Shown here: positions 16,809 to 25,367 of the stretch, piece after piece
Layout of the letters: each line of letters opens with the position of its first letter
How positions within the stretch are numbered: the first letter of the stretch is position 1
Origin: DYGX01 sp035325905
Lineage (GTDB): Bacteria > Chloroflexota > Anaerolineae > Aggregatilineales > Aggregatilineaceae
DNA length: 63,058 nt
NCBI GenBank assembly: GCA_035325905.1
Contig: DAOKYY010000010.1
Span: 1-63,058, forward strand
Reading direction: 5' to 3'
The notes under the pieces: generated by a model
Database searches by the model: none
Seen by the model: only the letters and a program-made list of their open reading frames with translations
Told to the model about the DNA's origin: nothing
Program-made: the position numbers and the translations under genes

Positions 16809-17396
16809 GTGAGTCAAGAGGCTGATTCGCTGTGGGTGGAGCAGACACTCGCAGGCGATCAAGATGCGTTCGGGGAGCTGGTCTTACGCTACGAGCGCGA
16901 CGTGTTCAACCTGGCGTATCGCATGTTGAATAACCGGGGCGAGGCGGAGGATGCCGCGCAGGAAGCCTTCCTGCGGGCATATGCTAACCTCGATCGCTAT
17001 GACGCGGAGCGCCCGTTCAAGACCTGGCTGCTGTCAATCACCTCGAATCATTGCATCGATCGCATCCGCCGCCGCCGCCTGATATGGCTGTCGCTTGAGG
17101 AGCCGCTGCCGCCGCACCCGGCGCTGACCAGCGATCTGCCCGGCCCTGAGGAAGCGACGCTCGCCGGTGAGCGCAGCGCCGAAGTTCAGGCGCTGCTCGA
17201 CGAGCTGACGCCCGATTACCGGGTGGCGGTGATCTTGCGCTACTGGTATGACCTGTCCTATGCCGAGATCGCGGAAATGCTCGGGACGACCGAAAGTGCG
17301 ATCAAAAGCCGGCTGTTTCGCGCGCGGCAGGCGCTCGCCGGCCAGCTTGGAGCCAAGCCCTTGTCGGCGCTCAATCCCGAGTTGAGAGGATCATGA
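16809..17396 (+). CDS. ECF RNA polymerase sigma factor (RpoE/SigW-like)
   Basis: The 195-residue protein has region 2 (AFGELVLRYERDVFNLAYRM, AEDAAQEAFLRAYANLDRY, PFKTWLLSITSNHCIDRIRR) and region 4 (LTPDYRVAVILRYWYDLSYAEIAEML, TESAIKSRLFRARQAL). It starts at GTG 16809. The partner gene begins within its stop codon (ATGA at 17393). The third gene of the run encodes a bactofilin-like membrane protein, so this unit probably responds to or acts on the cell envelope. Confidence 0.92.
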   Translation: MSQEADSLWVEQTLAGDQDAFGELVLRYERDVFNLAYRMLNNRGEAEDAAQEAFLRAYANLDRYDAERPFKTWLLSITSNHCIDRIRRRRLIWLSLEEPLPPHPALTSDLPGPEEATLAGERSAEVQALLDELTPDYRVAVILRYWYDLSYAEIAEMLGTTESAIKSRLFRARQALAGQLGAKPLSALNPELRGS

Positions 17397-17968
17397 TGGG
17401 AAACGAACAAAGCAATCACGCGCGCCAGATGAGCGAGTCGTTCGAGCCGGAGCAGGCCGGGCGCGAGTTTGAGGCGGTGCGCGCCCGCCTGGACGCGGAT
17501 GCCGCGCCGGAGGCGCTCGATCAACGTCTGCGACAGGTGGAAATGTTGCTACGGAGCGCGCCGTTTGAGTCGCCCTCGCCGGGGTTTGCCAGCCGGGTGA
17601 TGGCGGCGGTGGCGGCCATGACCTTTCCGCACATGCACAACCGCCGCCTGAGCCTGAGCCTCGCGTTGGGGCTGGCGCTGGCCGCTGTGCTCACGCTGCC
17701 GCTGCTCGCGCTGGGGATCGCCGCGCTGTTCGACGCGCTCTCGGACCCGGCGATTCTGAACAACATCGTCACGCTCGCGGCGACGGCGATTGGCTCGGCG
17801 CTGGGCCTGGTGAACGAATACGCCGCCAGCGTGGAAACCCTGGTCAACGAGACGCCGATGGTTCCGGCGCTGCTGACCACCGCGATTCCACTGGCAATGC
17901 TGGTGAGCTGGTTGGCGTGGTATCTGCTCGGCGGACCGCGCTGGCTGTTGCAGCGCCTGGCGCTATAA
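17393..17968 (+). CDS. Multi-span membrane protein, putative anti-sigma factor
   Basis: The 191-residue protein has a charged cytoplasmic part (residues 1-78, including EALDQRLRQVEMLL and SPSPGFASRVMAAVAAM) and then hydrophobic segments near 84-110 (LSLALGLALAAVLTLPLLALGI), 122-140 and 158-180. It is translationally coupled to the ECF sigma gene by a 4-nt overlap; ATG 17396 with GAGAGGA five bases upstream is an equally good start. The PSPGFASRVMA stretch is like the region preceding the membrane span in several anti-sigma-like proteins. No zinc-ligand motif is present. Function is inferred from position. Confidence 0.65.
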   Translation: MMGNEQSNHARQMSESFEPEQAGREFEAVRARLDADAAPEALDQRLRQVEMLLRSAPFESPSPGFASRVMAAVAAMTFPHMHNRRLSLSLALGLALAAVLTLPLLALGIAALFDALSDPAILNNIVTLAATAIGSALGLVNEYAASVETLVNETPMVPALLTTAIPLAMLVSWLAWYLLGGPRWLLQRLAL

Positions 17969-18013
17969 CCGCGCCCGCGAGTAGGGTGGGGTGAGAGAGA
18001 ACGAGAGTTCGTT

Positions 18014-19027
18014 ATGCTAGGACGTGTTCGAGCGGTGGGGCGGTGGGCGGTCCGGCTGGGCTTGCTGGCGCTCCTGGCGGCGCTGCTGGCAAGCTGCTCT
18101 TTTGAGAGCGATCAGCTCGGCGGGTTCCGCTTTGACGACGACTTCCATCTGCGGACCGGCGAGCGACTCGACGGCGATCGCGTCTGGGTCGGCAGCCGGC
18201 TGGCGTACGATCCGGGCAGTCACATCAACGGCGACGTGACGCTGATTGCCGACGAGGTCACTTTTGGCGGGTCAATCGCCGGAGACCTGACCGTCATCGC
18301 CAGCGATTTCACCTTCGACAGCACGGCGCGGGTCACGGGCGACTTGACGTACTGCGCGGACCAGTCACGCATTCAGCCTGGCGCGCAGGTGGATGGCGCG
18401 CTGAAAGAAGAATGCGCCGCCGATCGGCGGACCGCCGTAGACCACCTGTTCGGCGCCGGGCCGGATCGCTGGCAGCCGAGTTTTCTGGCGCGCCTGCTCG
18501 GCACGCTGGGACGCGTCCTGTTCCTCGGCGGGATCGCGGCGCTGGGGATGATCCTGTTCCCAGCCGGGCTGCGCCGGATGTCCTCGTCGGTGCGGGCGGC
18601 GCCGCTCGCCGCCGCCGGGATTGGCTGTCTGACGCTGGTTGCGGCGGTCGGGATCAGCGTGATCTATGGCCTGTCGCTGATCCTGGTGGTGCCGCTGCTC
18701 GTGCTGCCGGTGTTCTTGCTGGCGTGGCTGGCGCTTGGCCTGGCCCTGCTCGTGGGCTGGACGGCCTTTGCGCACCCGGTCGGGCGCTGGCTGTTGCGGC
18801 GCACCGGCGCGGGCGAGCAGCCGCCGATGGTTCAGGCGGCGGTTGGCGGGCTGGCGCTTGGGCTGATGGTGATGATCTGGGACCTGTTCTGGTTCACCGG
18901 CTGGATCGGGACGCTGGCGGCGATGATCGTCAGCGCGATCGGACTGGGCGCGGTGATCCTCACTCGTCTCGGCACGCGGCCCTATCCCGCCCCCGCGCCC
19001 GATGAGACTGGCGCGCTGCGCGTGTAG
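18014..19027 (+). CDS. Bactofilin-like lipoprotein with carboxyl-terminal membrane domain
   Basis: The 337-residue protein begins with a lipoprotein signal (RLGLLALLAALLASC, lipobox LLASC with Cys28). Residues about 35-135 are short beta-helix repeats of the polymer-forming (bactofilin/DUF342-like) kind: HINGDVTLIADEVTFGGSIAGDL and ARVTGDLTYCAD. The carboxyl half (about 155-320) has five or so hydrophobic spans. Such proteins are often annotated as polymer-forming cytoskeletal proteins, but this one would place the beta-helix outside the membrane. It follows the sigma/anti-sigma pair by 45 bp and ends at a hairpin, so it is probably the third gene of the operon and a plausible envelope effector. 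Confidence 0.72.
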   Translation: MLGRVRAVGRWAVRLGLLALLAALLASCSFESDQLGGFRFDDDFHLRTGERLDGDRVWVGSRLAYDPGSHINGDVTLIADEVTFGGSIAGDLTVIASDFTFDSTARVTGDLTYCADQSRIQPGAQVDGALKEECAADRRTAVDHLFGAGPDRWQPSFLARLLGTLGRVLFLGGIAALGMILFPAGLRRMSSSVRAAPLAAAGIGCLTLVAAVGISVIYGLSLILVVPLLVLPVFLLAWLALGLALLVGWTAFAHPVGRWLLRRTGAGEQPPMVQAAVGGLALGLMVMIWDLFWFTGWIGTLAAMIVSAIGLGAVILTRLGTRPYPAPAPDETGALRV

Positions 19028-19052
19028 TCCCCGCGCACTCTGGACAAATACC

Positions 19053-19083
19053 AGGCGAGCGCCACACCATCGGGCGCTCGCCT
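19053..19083. terminator. Bidirectional terminator hairpin
   Basis: AGGCGAGCGCC (19053-19063) pairs perfectly with GGCGCTCGCCT (19073-19083) over a 9-nt loop, between converging genes. The T content downstream is modest on both strands. Confidence 0.65.
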
Positions 19084-19107
19084 GTTCTGTCTGTTGGTCG
19101 CGCGTCG

Positions 19108-19725
19108 CTAGCTGTCGTAGACCGCGATCATGCTGACCAGGATTTGCCGTGTGAAGGCGTGAACTTCGCGCAGCATGTCGCTCCAATCGAGCGCGGCGCT
19201 TCCGGCGGCAGTTTCGGCCATGCGTAGGACGGCGTCGAGCAAGAAGTCGCTAAAGTAGAGGTACCCGCGCAGCGCCTGCGACAGCGTCAGCCCTTCGCCG
19301 CGCAGCAGGCGCCCGTAGGCCGTACCGATCTCCTTCGCAACCGCTATATCCAATCCTTCGCGCGGCGCGGCGAGGTGCCGGATCAGCCCATCCATCAGGC
19401 GCAGGCCATGCTGGCGCATCCCCTCGCGGCCCGTTTCGCTGAGCCGCTGGTACCATTCCTCCCCAGCCAGCTTGCGGCGGTCGGCGATCTCCAGCCGCGT
19501 GCGGCCGAGCGCGCTCTGCACGACAAGCTGCGCTTCGTTCGCGTAGGCGTGCGTTGGATGGTTCGCGATCCACTGCTTGAGGTCGGACCGCCGGAAACGC
19601 CGGTGGCCGCCCGGCGTGCGGCGGAACGGTAGCTCCCCCCGCTCGGCCCAGTTGCGGATCGTAGCCGGGTGCACTCCAACGATCTGGGCGGCTTCACCCA
19701 GGCTGACCCATTCCGAGGGACTCAT
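19108..19725 (-). CDS. MerR/excisionase-type HTH protein with helical carboxyl domain
   Basis: Residues 3-55 form a MerR-like winged helix: WVSLGEAAQIVGVHPATIRN, then WAERGELPFRRTPGGHRRF with the wing and the DLKQWI helix. The remaining 140 residues are all-helical (REGMRQHGLRLMDGLIRHL, AVAKEIGTAYGRLL, GLTLSQALRGYLYFSDFLL) and resemble sensory four-helix domains of the RsbRD_N type, though this match is weak. A DNA-binding head on a possible ligand-sensing helical bundle suggests a one-component regulator. ATG 19725 is preferred over 19755 because MSPSEWVSLGEAA is the normal beginning of such domains. It lies alone, downstream of priA on the same strand. Confidence 0.7.
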   Translation of the reverse strand: MSPSEWVSLGEAAQIVGVHPATIRNWAERGELPFRRTPGGHRRFRRSDLKQWIANHPTHAYANEAQLVVQSALGRTRLEIADRRKLAGEEWYQRLSETGREGMRQHGLRLMDGLIRHLAAPREGLDIAVAKEIGTAYGRLLRGEGLTLSQALRGYLYFSDFLLDAVLRMAETAAGSAALDWSDMLREVHAFTRQILVSMIAVYDS

Positions 19726-19917
19726 GGTTCGCGCTCCGGTCGTCAATAGACCCACGCATGCTTATCCGTGATTCTATGAATTTCGCCGGAATAATCACAG
19801 TCTGGATTGCACTTATTTTCACAGCAATATGCACACGTGCTCGGAGGTAGAACCGCGACGGCGCGGGCGGTTTCGCGACCGCGCCGCGCTTTGGAGCGTG
19901 CGCGACCGGAAGCTGCC

Positions 19918-22851
19918 TTACAGCATGTCGACCGGGTCGATGTCCACGAACCAGCCTTCGCCGATGTCCAGGCTGGCGAGCACGGCGGCGGGGTCCGGGC
20001 TGCGCACGATCAGATGCCAGCGATACAGGTCAGCGCGCTTGGCGAAGAAGCACGGCGTGGGGCCGATCACTTCCGACGCCGTGAACTGGCCGCCGGCGAT
20101 GATGTGGCGCAGCGCCTGCTCGGCTCGGCGTGCTTCGCGCTCGGCACGGACGGCGTTGGGGAACTGGAACAACAGGCGCGCCAGGCGGCGGAAGGGCGGG
20201 TACGCCTGGTCGCGCCGGTAGGCGATCTCCTGGCGATAAAACTGCTCGTAGTCGTGGCTGGCCGCTGCGCGGATGGCGTAGTGATCGGGCAGGTAGCTTT
20301 GCAGCACGACGCGCCCGCCTAGCACGCCGCGACCCGCGCGCCCGGCGACCTGCGTCAGCATCTGGAAGGTGCGCTCACCGGCGCGGAAATCCGGCAGGCC
20401 GAGCGCCGTGTCGGCCGAGATGATCCCGACCAGCGTCACCTGTGGCAGGTCCAGCCCCTTGGCGATCATCTGCGTGCCGATCAGGATGTCGGCGTGACGG
20501 TCGCTGAAATGCTGCAAGATGAACTCGTGCGCTTCGCGCCCGGTCGCGGTGTCGCGGTCCCAGCGGATGGTGCGCGCGGTCGGAAATTCCGATTGGACCG
20601 CGGCTTCGATCAGCTCCGTTCCCTGGCCGAAGTGTTTGATGCGTTTGCTGCCGCAATCCGGGCAGGTTTCGAAGTGGCCTTGCGTGTGGCCGCAATAGTG
20701 GCAGATCAGCGCGTGGCGCGGCCCGTGATACGTCAGCGGGGTGTTGCAGCGCGGGCAGAGCGCGATATAGCCGCAGTCGCGGCACATGATGAAGGTCGCC
20801 GTGCCGCGCCGGTTGAGGAATAGCATCGCCTGCTCCTCGCGCGCCAGCACCTCGTTGAGCGCCGTGCGGAGCGCGCGGCTGAAAATGCTGCGGTTGCCCT
20901 CGCGCAGCTCGCGCCGCATGTCGATCACCTGGACCGAAGGCAGATCGGCGCTCATGGCGTCCACGCCGTCGATCGGGTGATAGCGGGCCGCCGGGGCGTT
21001 CAGACGCTGGACCTGCTCGGCCAGCCGGTCGCGGTGTGCGATCACGCGGGCGGGCAGCTGCAACAGGCGGTAGGGTCCTTCCAGCGCGCGGAAATAGGTC
21101 GCCACATCCGGCGTCGCGCTGCCGAGGATCACCGTCCCGCGCGTGATTTGCATCGCGCGGATCGCCACATCGCGCGCGTGATAGTACGGCGGCGCGATGG
21201 GTGGTGACTGCTTGTAGCTATCGTCGTGCTCCTCGTCGAGGATCACCAGCCCCAGATCGGGCAGAGGCGTGAACAGGGCCGAGCGCGCGCCGACGACGAC
21301 GTGAATCTCACCGGCGCGGGCGCGCCGCCAGGTGTCGTACCGCTCGCCGACCGACAGGCCGCTATGCACAATCGCGACCCGGCCCGGAAAGCGCGTGGCG
21401 AAGCGGCGAACCGTCTGCGGCGTCAGCGAGATCTCAGGCACCAGCACGATCGCCTGCCGTCCCTGCGCCAGCGCCCGCTCGACTGCGCGCAGGTACAGCT
21501 CGGTCTTGCCGGAGCCGGTGACGCCGTGCAGCAAGAAGACGCCCGGCTCATCCGGCGAGGGCGATAGCTCGCCCCAGTGGATCATGTCCATATAGCCACG
21601 GATCTCGCTCCAGACGCGCTCCTGGTCGAGCGTCAGCGGCGGGGCCAGCGCGGGCACAAACTCGCGGTCGGCCAGCGGATCGCGCCATGCTTCCGCCTCG
21701 CCCAGCACGACGAGGCCGTCCTCGGCCAGCCGCTGCACGCGGGCCAGATCGGTCCCGGTGGCTTCGGTCACGTCCCGCACATCGACCGCCTCGCCCTGCT
21801 GCGCGAGATAGCTCAGGATGTCGAGATAGGGCTGCCCGCCGCGTAGCTCGATAATCCGCCGCTCGGCTTCCTCCGGCGAAAGCAGAAGCTCGACCATTGC
21901 CGGGTCGGTCCAGCGGTAGACGGTGCCCGCCTCTTCCAGCGCGCGCACAACGGACGACTTGACGCTGCCGGCCGGCAGCGGCCCTTCCGCCGCGAGCATG
22001 GCTTCGAGCACGGCGCGCTGTGGTTTGGACCGGTCGTACTCGCCTGCTTCCAGCCGTCCGGCGATTTCCGCCGCTGGACGGGCCAGCTCGACCCACGTTT
22101 GCTTCGGTTCCAGCGTAACGTCGCCGGTTTCTGCCAGCGCCTTAACCGGCTGATCCGTGCAGCCGACCGCCAGGCAGATTGCGCTCAGGCTGAGACGGCG
22201 CCCGCGCGCGGCGAGCAGGACTTCGAGGATATTCGCGCGGCGCGATTCGCGGCCCAGGCGCGGCGCGACATCCTGGACGCGCTCGGCGGGGATGGCAAGC
22301 TGCGCTGTGCGGATGGTCTTTGGCTTGACGTCGGGTGGATCGAGCACCGGCTCGGATGCGACCGCGCCGCGCTCGATCAGGCCACTCATCGAGCTTTGCC
22401 AGCGCGTGCGCGGCAGCGCGAAAGAAAGCTGTCGCCCGCGCAGCGGCCCGCGCCGCCGTAACAGGCTCAGGATGCGGATCTGAGTCGCGGATTGGCCCTC
22501 GGCTTCTGGATCGAGCAGCGTGTACAGGGTATCGCCGCGCTTCGCCAGGCCGGGCGGCAACATCAGGCCGAGCACGGTCCCAAGCGGAGTCAGCGTGTGC
22601 TCCGCCATCCACGCCGCCAGCTCAAGCTGGGCCGGAGTCACCACCGGCAGCGGGTCGAGCCGCTCCAGCACCGGCTTTGTCTCCGGAATCGGGGCCGTGT
22701 CGTGCAGCGCAACGACGACGCCCGAAGTGTACGCCGTGCCAAACCCGACCTTGACCAGGTGGCCCGGCTGAATCTTGCCATCCAGCTCCAGCGGGATGTG
22801 ATAGTGAAATGTGGTGTGGACCGGCCGGTTAACGGCGATCTCGGCGAACAT
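19918..22851 (-). CDS. priA: Primosomal replication restart helicase PriA
   Basis: PriA recognises stalled forks and reloads DnaB. The 977-residue protein has the 3'-end-binding domain (MFAEIAVNRPVHTTFHYHIP), Walker A LHGVTGSGKTELYLRA near residue 440, DEEH box ILDEEHDDSYKQ, a zinc domain with CRDCGYIALCPRCNTPL and CHYCGHTQGHFETCPDCG, and helicase motifs GTQMIAKGLDLPQV and VAGRAGRG. It is about 150-250 residues longer than usual; the extra length lies between the amino domain and the helicase and looks like additional winged-helix repeats (for example LRRRGPLRGRQLSFAL and LEAMLAAEGPLPAGSVK). The ATG overlaps the upstream stop (TGATG), coupling it to the MEMO1-family gene. Confidence 0.93.
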   Translation of the reverse strand: MFAEIAVNRPVHTTFHYHIPLELDGKIQPGHLVKVGFGTAYTSGVVVALHDTAPIPETKPVLERLDPLPVVTPAQLELAAWMAEHTLTPLGTVLGLMLPPGLAKRGDTLYTLLDPEAEGQSATQIRILSLLRRRGPLRGRQLSFALPRTRWQSSMSGLIERGAVASEPVLDPPDVKPKTIRTAQLAIPAERVQDVAPRLGRESRRANILEVLLAARGRRLSLSAICLAVGCTDQPVKALAETGDVTLEPKQTWVELARPAAEIAGRLEAGEYDRSKPQRAVLEAMLAAEGPLPAGSVKSSVVRALEEAGTVYRWTDPAMVELLLSPEEAERRIIELRGGQPYLDILSYLAQQGEAVDVRDVTEATGTDLARVQRLAEDGLVVLGEAEAWRDPLADREFVPALAPPLTLDQERVWSEIRGYMDMIHWGELSPSPDEPGVFLLHGVTGSGKTELYLRAVERALAQGRQAIVLVPEISLTPQTVRRFATRFPGRVAIVHSGLSVGERYDTWRRARAGEIHVVVGARSALFTPLPDLGLVILDEEHDDSYKQSPPIAPPYYHARDVAIRAMQITRGTVILGSATPDVATYFRALEGPYRLLQLPARVIAHRDRLAEQVQRLNAPAARYHPIDGVDAMSADLPSVQVIDMRRELREGNRSIFSRALRTALNEVLAREEQAMLFLNRRGTATFIMCRDCGYIALCPRCNTPLTYHGPRHALICHYCGHTQGHFETCPDCGSKRIKHFGQGTELIEAAVQSEFPTARTIRWDRDTATGREAHEFILQHFSDRHADILIGTQMIAKGLDLPQVTLVGIISADTALGLPDFRAGERTFQMLTQVAGRAGRGVLGGRVVLQSYLPDHYAIRAAASHDYEQFYRQEIAYRRDQAYPPFRRLARLLFQFPNAVRAEREARRAEQALRHIIAGGQFTASEVIGPTPCFFAKRADLYRWHLIVRSPDPAAVLASLDIGEGWFVDIDPVDML

Positions 22852-23705
22852 CACGCATCCTCAGATGCCTGGCGCGAGGCGATGAACAACGCGGCGCCAT
22901 AGCCGACCACCTGGGAGTAATCTCCGGTCGCGTCCCCGGACGTTGCGTAGCCGACGACGCGCGCTGTGTCGGCGCCCAGAGCGCGCGCCGCGATCATCAC
23001 AACCGCGATCGCGCCGCGCCCGCAGGCGAAGCCGCGCCCTTCATCCTCGGCGCGGATGACTGCTGCCGGGTCGAAACCCTCGACCGCGCTTAGCACGGCC
23101 GCATCAAGCTGCGTCGCGATGCCCTGTGGATAGAAATGCGACAGGTCGGAGCTGGCGACCAGCAGCGCCCGCCGCCCGTCCAGCATACGGGCCAGCGCCG
23201 CGCCGAGCGCCTGCGCCGTGGCGAGCGACTGGCTGACCAGCGCCAGCGGCACCAGGCGGAACGCGCCCAGCGCGCGCTGCAAGAAGGGCAGCTCGATTTC
23301 GAGCGAATGCTCCTGATCGTCGCGCACCGTTTCGAGCGCGATCTCCGTGCGCAGCGTGTCAAGCAGATCGCGCGCGACGGGAACCTCTCCCAGCGGCGTG
23401 CTGTACGCGTTGTGTCCGGTGGTCAGGATCGGGCCGCGATAGGGGTAATGCGACGGCCCGACGACCGCGACAACCTCCATCGCCTCGCCGCGCAGCCGCT
23501 TGAACGCGTGCCCGGCAACCGCGCCTGAATAGCGGTGTCCGGCGTGCGGCGCCAGCACGCCAACGATTCGCCCCTCGACCGGGGCAACCTCGGCCTGATC
23601 GAGGTAGGCGTCGATCGACTGCGCCAGCCGCTCCGGGCTGCCGGGGTACCACTTTCCTGCCAGCGGCGACGGACGGACATCGCTCACCGGGTCTCTGGCG
23701 GACAT
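22851..23705 (-). CDS. MEMO1 family protein (AmmeMemoRadiSam system protein B)
   Basis: The 284-residue protein has the conserved blocks of the MEMO family: AGKWYPGSPERL, VLAPHAGHRYSG, GPSHYPYRGP, EHSLEIELPFLQ and SSDLSHFYP. The His of PHAG, EHS and LSH are expected metal ligands. MEMO proteins relate to non-haem-iron dioxygenases; in bacteria the gene usually sits with an AMMECR1-domain gene and a radical SAM gene, neither of which is present. It is coupled to priA by overlapping stop/start codons. Its biochemical function is not settled. Confidence 0.88.
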   Translation of the reverse strand: MSARDPVSDVRPSPLAGKWYPGSPERLAQSIDAYLDQAEVAPVEGRIVGVLAPHAGHRYSGAVAGHAFKRLRGEAMEVVAVVGPSHYPYRGPILTTGHNAYSTPLGEVPVARDLLDTLRTEIALETVRDDQEHSLEIELPFLQRALGAFRLVPLALVSQSLATAQALGAALARMLDGRRALLVASSDLSHFYPQGIATQLDAAVLSAVEGFDPAAVIRAEDEGRGFACGRGAIAVVMIAARALGADTARVVGYATSGDATGDYSQVVGYGAALFIASRQASEDA

Positions 23706-23829
23706 CTGGGGCCGTCCTTGCGCGACAATTCGCGCCTGAATTGCGGCAAATTAGCTCATATGGTCTATTTGAGATTCTACCATATCTCGCCTCGCCGATC
23801 CAGTTTTTCGGGGCGTGCGCGCCGCCCGG

Positions 23830-23835
23830 TATAAT
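23830..23835 (+). promoter_or_regulatory. -10 box TATAAT before membrane hydrolase gene
   Basis: TATAAT within GGTATAATTC, 30 bp before ATG 23865, gives a short leader with AGAGG as ribosome site. The -35 region is T-rich but not a clear match. Confidence 0.5.
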
Positions 23836-23864
23836 TCGTCTGACCCTGCGCGCCAGAGGCTGTG

Positions 23865-24917
23865 ATGACCGATCCGGTCCCGAACCCTGAGGCTTATCCA
23901 CCACTGCGCCGCACGTTCGAGCGCTGGCAACAACGCCATCCCGCGCTCGCCCGCGCGCCCGGCTGGTCGATCTGGCTGGCGGCGCTGGCAGTGCTGGCGT
24001 TTGCGGCTCTGGTGGTGTTGCCGTTCGCGCTGCCGCTCGGCGGGCCGGAGACGCTCGATCCGGCGGCGCTGGCAGACGACAACGGCCTGTTTGTGACGGT
24101 CGAAGGGGAGACGTTGTACGCCGTGCACGCGGCGGCGGACGGCTCGGCGATTGTACTGGTGCACGGCTTCGGCGGTTCGACCGTGACCTGGCGCGAGACA
24201 GTGCCGGCGCTGGCGGCGGCGGGCTACGATGCCTACGCGATCGATTTGCGCGGCTTCGGCCTGAGTGACAAGGGCTTCAACGCGGATTATCACCCTCCCG
24301 CGCAGGCGCGGCGCGTTCTGGCGTGGATGGACGCGGCCGGTTTGGAGCGGGCGGCCCTCGTCGGGCACTCGATGGGCGGCAACGTGGCCGCCTATGCCGC
24401 GCTGGCGGCACCTGAGCGGGTGAGCGCCCTGGTTCTGGTGGATGCCGCCATTTTGAGCCAGGAGCGGGCGTGGGGCCTGCCCGGAACGCTGATCGACGGC
24501 CTGCTCGACGCGCCGTTTCTGCGGCGCTGGGCGCAAATCGCGCTGCGCCGCGCGGTGCCGGATCTGTTCGCGGACCTGCTGCGCGACGCGACATACAACG
24601 ACGCAGTCCTGACGCCCGATCTGATCTCTGGCTACGAGCGCGCGCTACGGACGCCAGAATGGGAGCTGGCGCTGCTCGGCATGTTGCGCGACGCAGACGG
24701 CGACACGGCGCCAGTCGGCCAGCTTCGGATACCAACGCTGATCCTCTGGGGCGTCGAAGATCGCTGGGTTCTCCCGTCCGAAGGCGTGCGCCTGGAAACG
24801 CTCATCCCCGGCGCGGAGCGTGTCGAAATCGCCGGGGCAGGGCATTTGCCGATGCACGAAGCGCCTGAGGCGTTCCAGGCCGCGTTGCTTGGCTTCCTGG
24901 AGCGCGTAATCTCCTGA
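23865..24917 (+). CDS. Membrane-anchored alpha/beta hydrolase
   Basis: The 350-residue protein has a cytoplasmic amino end, one span at about 36-60 (WLAALAVLAFAALVVLPFAL), and an alpha/beta hydrolase domain: VLVHGFGGSTVTW, AIDLRGFGLSDKG, nucleophile elbow VGHSMGGN (Ser near 173), acid in LWGVEDRWV and catalytic His in GAGHLPMHEAPE. The layout puts the enzyme on the outer face of the membrane. Substrate is unknown; esters, lactones or lipids are typical. It has its own -10 box and a terminator, so it is a single-gene unit divergent from the MEMO1/priA operon. Confidence 0.85.
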   Translation: MTDPVPNPEAYPPLRRTFERWQQRHPALARAPGWSIWLAALAVLAFAALVVLPFALPLGGPETLDPAALADDNGLFVTVEGETLYAVHAAADGSAIVLVHGFGGSTVTWRETVPALAAAGYDAYAIDLRGFGLSDKGFNADYHPPAQARRVLAWMDAAGLERAALVGHSMGGNVAAYAALAAPERVSALVLVDAAILSQERAWGLPGTLIDGLLDAPFLRRWAQIALRRAVPDLFADLLRDATYNDAVLTPDLISGYERALRTPEWELALLGMLRDADGDTAPVGQLRIPTLILWGVEDRWVLPSEGVRLETLIPGAERVEIAGAGHLPMHEAPEAFQAALLGFLERVIS

Positions 24918-24937
24918 GCAGCTGCATCCGGGCACCG

Positions 24938-24965
24938 AAAAAGCCGAGCTTGCGCCCGGCTTTTC
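24938..24965. terminator. Terminator hairpin between hydrolase and groES genes
   Basis: AAAAAGCCG-a-GC, loop TTGC, GC-c-CGGCTTTT. The A and T arms give a U tract on both strands, so it can stop the plus-strand hydrolase and the minus-strand groES. Confidence 0.75.
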
Positions 24966-25008
24966 GCGTGTGCGTGTGAATAGGGTGTATCCCGGACCGC
25001 TGCGCGGT

Positions 25009-25293
25009 TTACTTGTTGATGCGCGCCAGCACGTCTTCTTCGCTCATCAGCAGGTAAGTCTTGCCTTCGTACTTGATCTCGGTGCCCGTGTATTTGGGGA
25101 ACAGCACAAGGTCGCCCACCTTCAGGTCGGTGGTCATTTCCTCGCTGTCACCCACCGCCTCGATCGTGCCCTGCTGCGGCTTTTCCTTCGCGGTTTCCGG
25201 CAGCAGCACGCCGCCGGAGGTCTGGCTCTCGCCCTCGACCGGCAGCACCAGCACGCGCGCGCCCAGTGGTTCGATCTTGATCTTGTCGCCCAT
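25009..25293 (-). CDS. groES: Co-chaperonin GroES (Hsp10)
   Basis: GroES caps the GroEL folding chamber. The 94-residue protein shows IEPLGARVLVLP, the mobile loop SQTSGGVLLPETAKEKPQQG, and VGDLVLFPKYTGTEIKYEG with LLMSEEDVLARI. GAAGGAG lies about nine bases before ATG 25293. groEL is not adjacent, which is unusual because the two normally form an operon. No CIRCE inverted repeat was seen in the 75 bp upstream. Confidence 0.95.
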   Translation of the reverse strand: MGDKIKIEPLGARVLVLPVEGESQTSGGVLLPETAKEKPQQGTIEAVGDSEEMTTDLKVGDLVLFPKYTGTEIKYEGKTYLLMSEEDVLARINK

Positions 25294-25367
25294 GTCTTTC
25301 TGTCTCCTTCAGTATCAGAGTGTTTTGGGGTGCCGGCGCCGGCGGTATCGCGCGGCGCGAGCACAAG

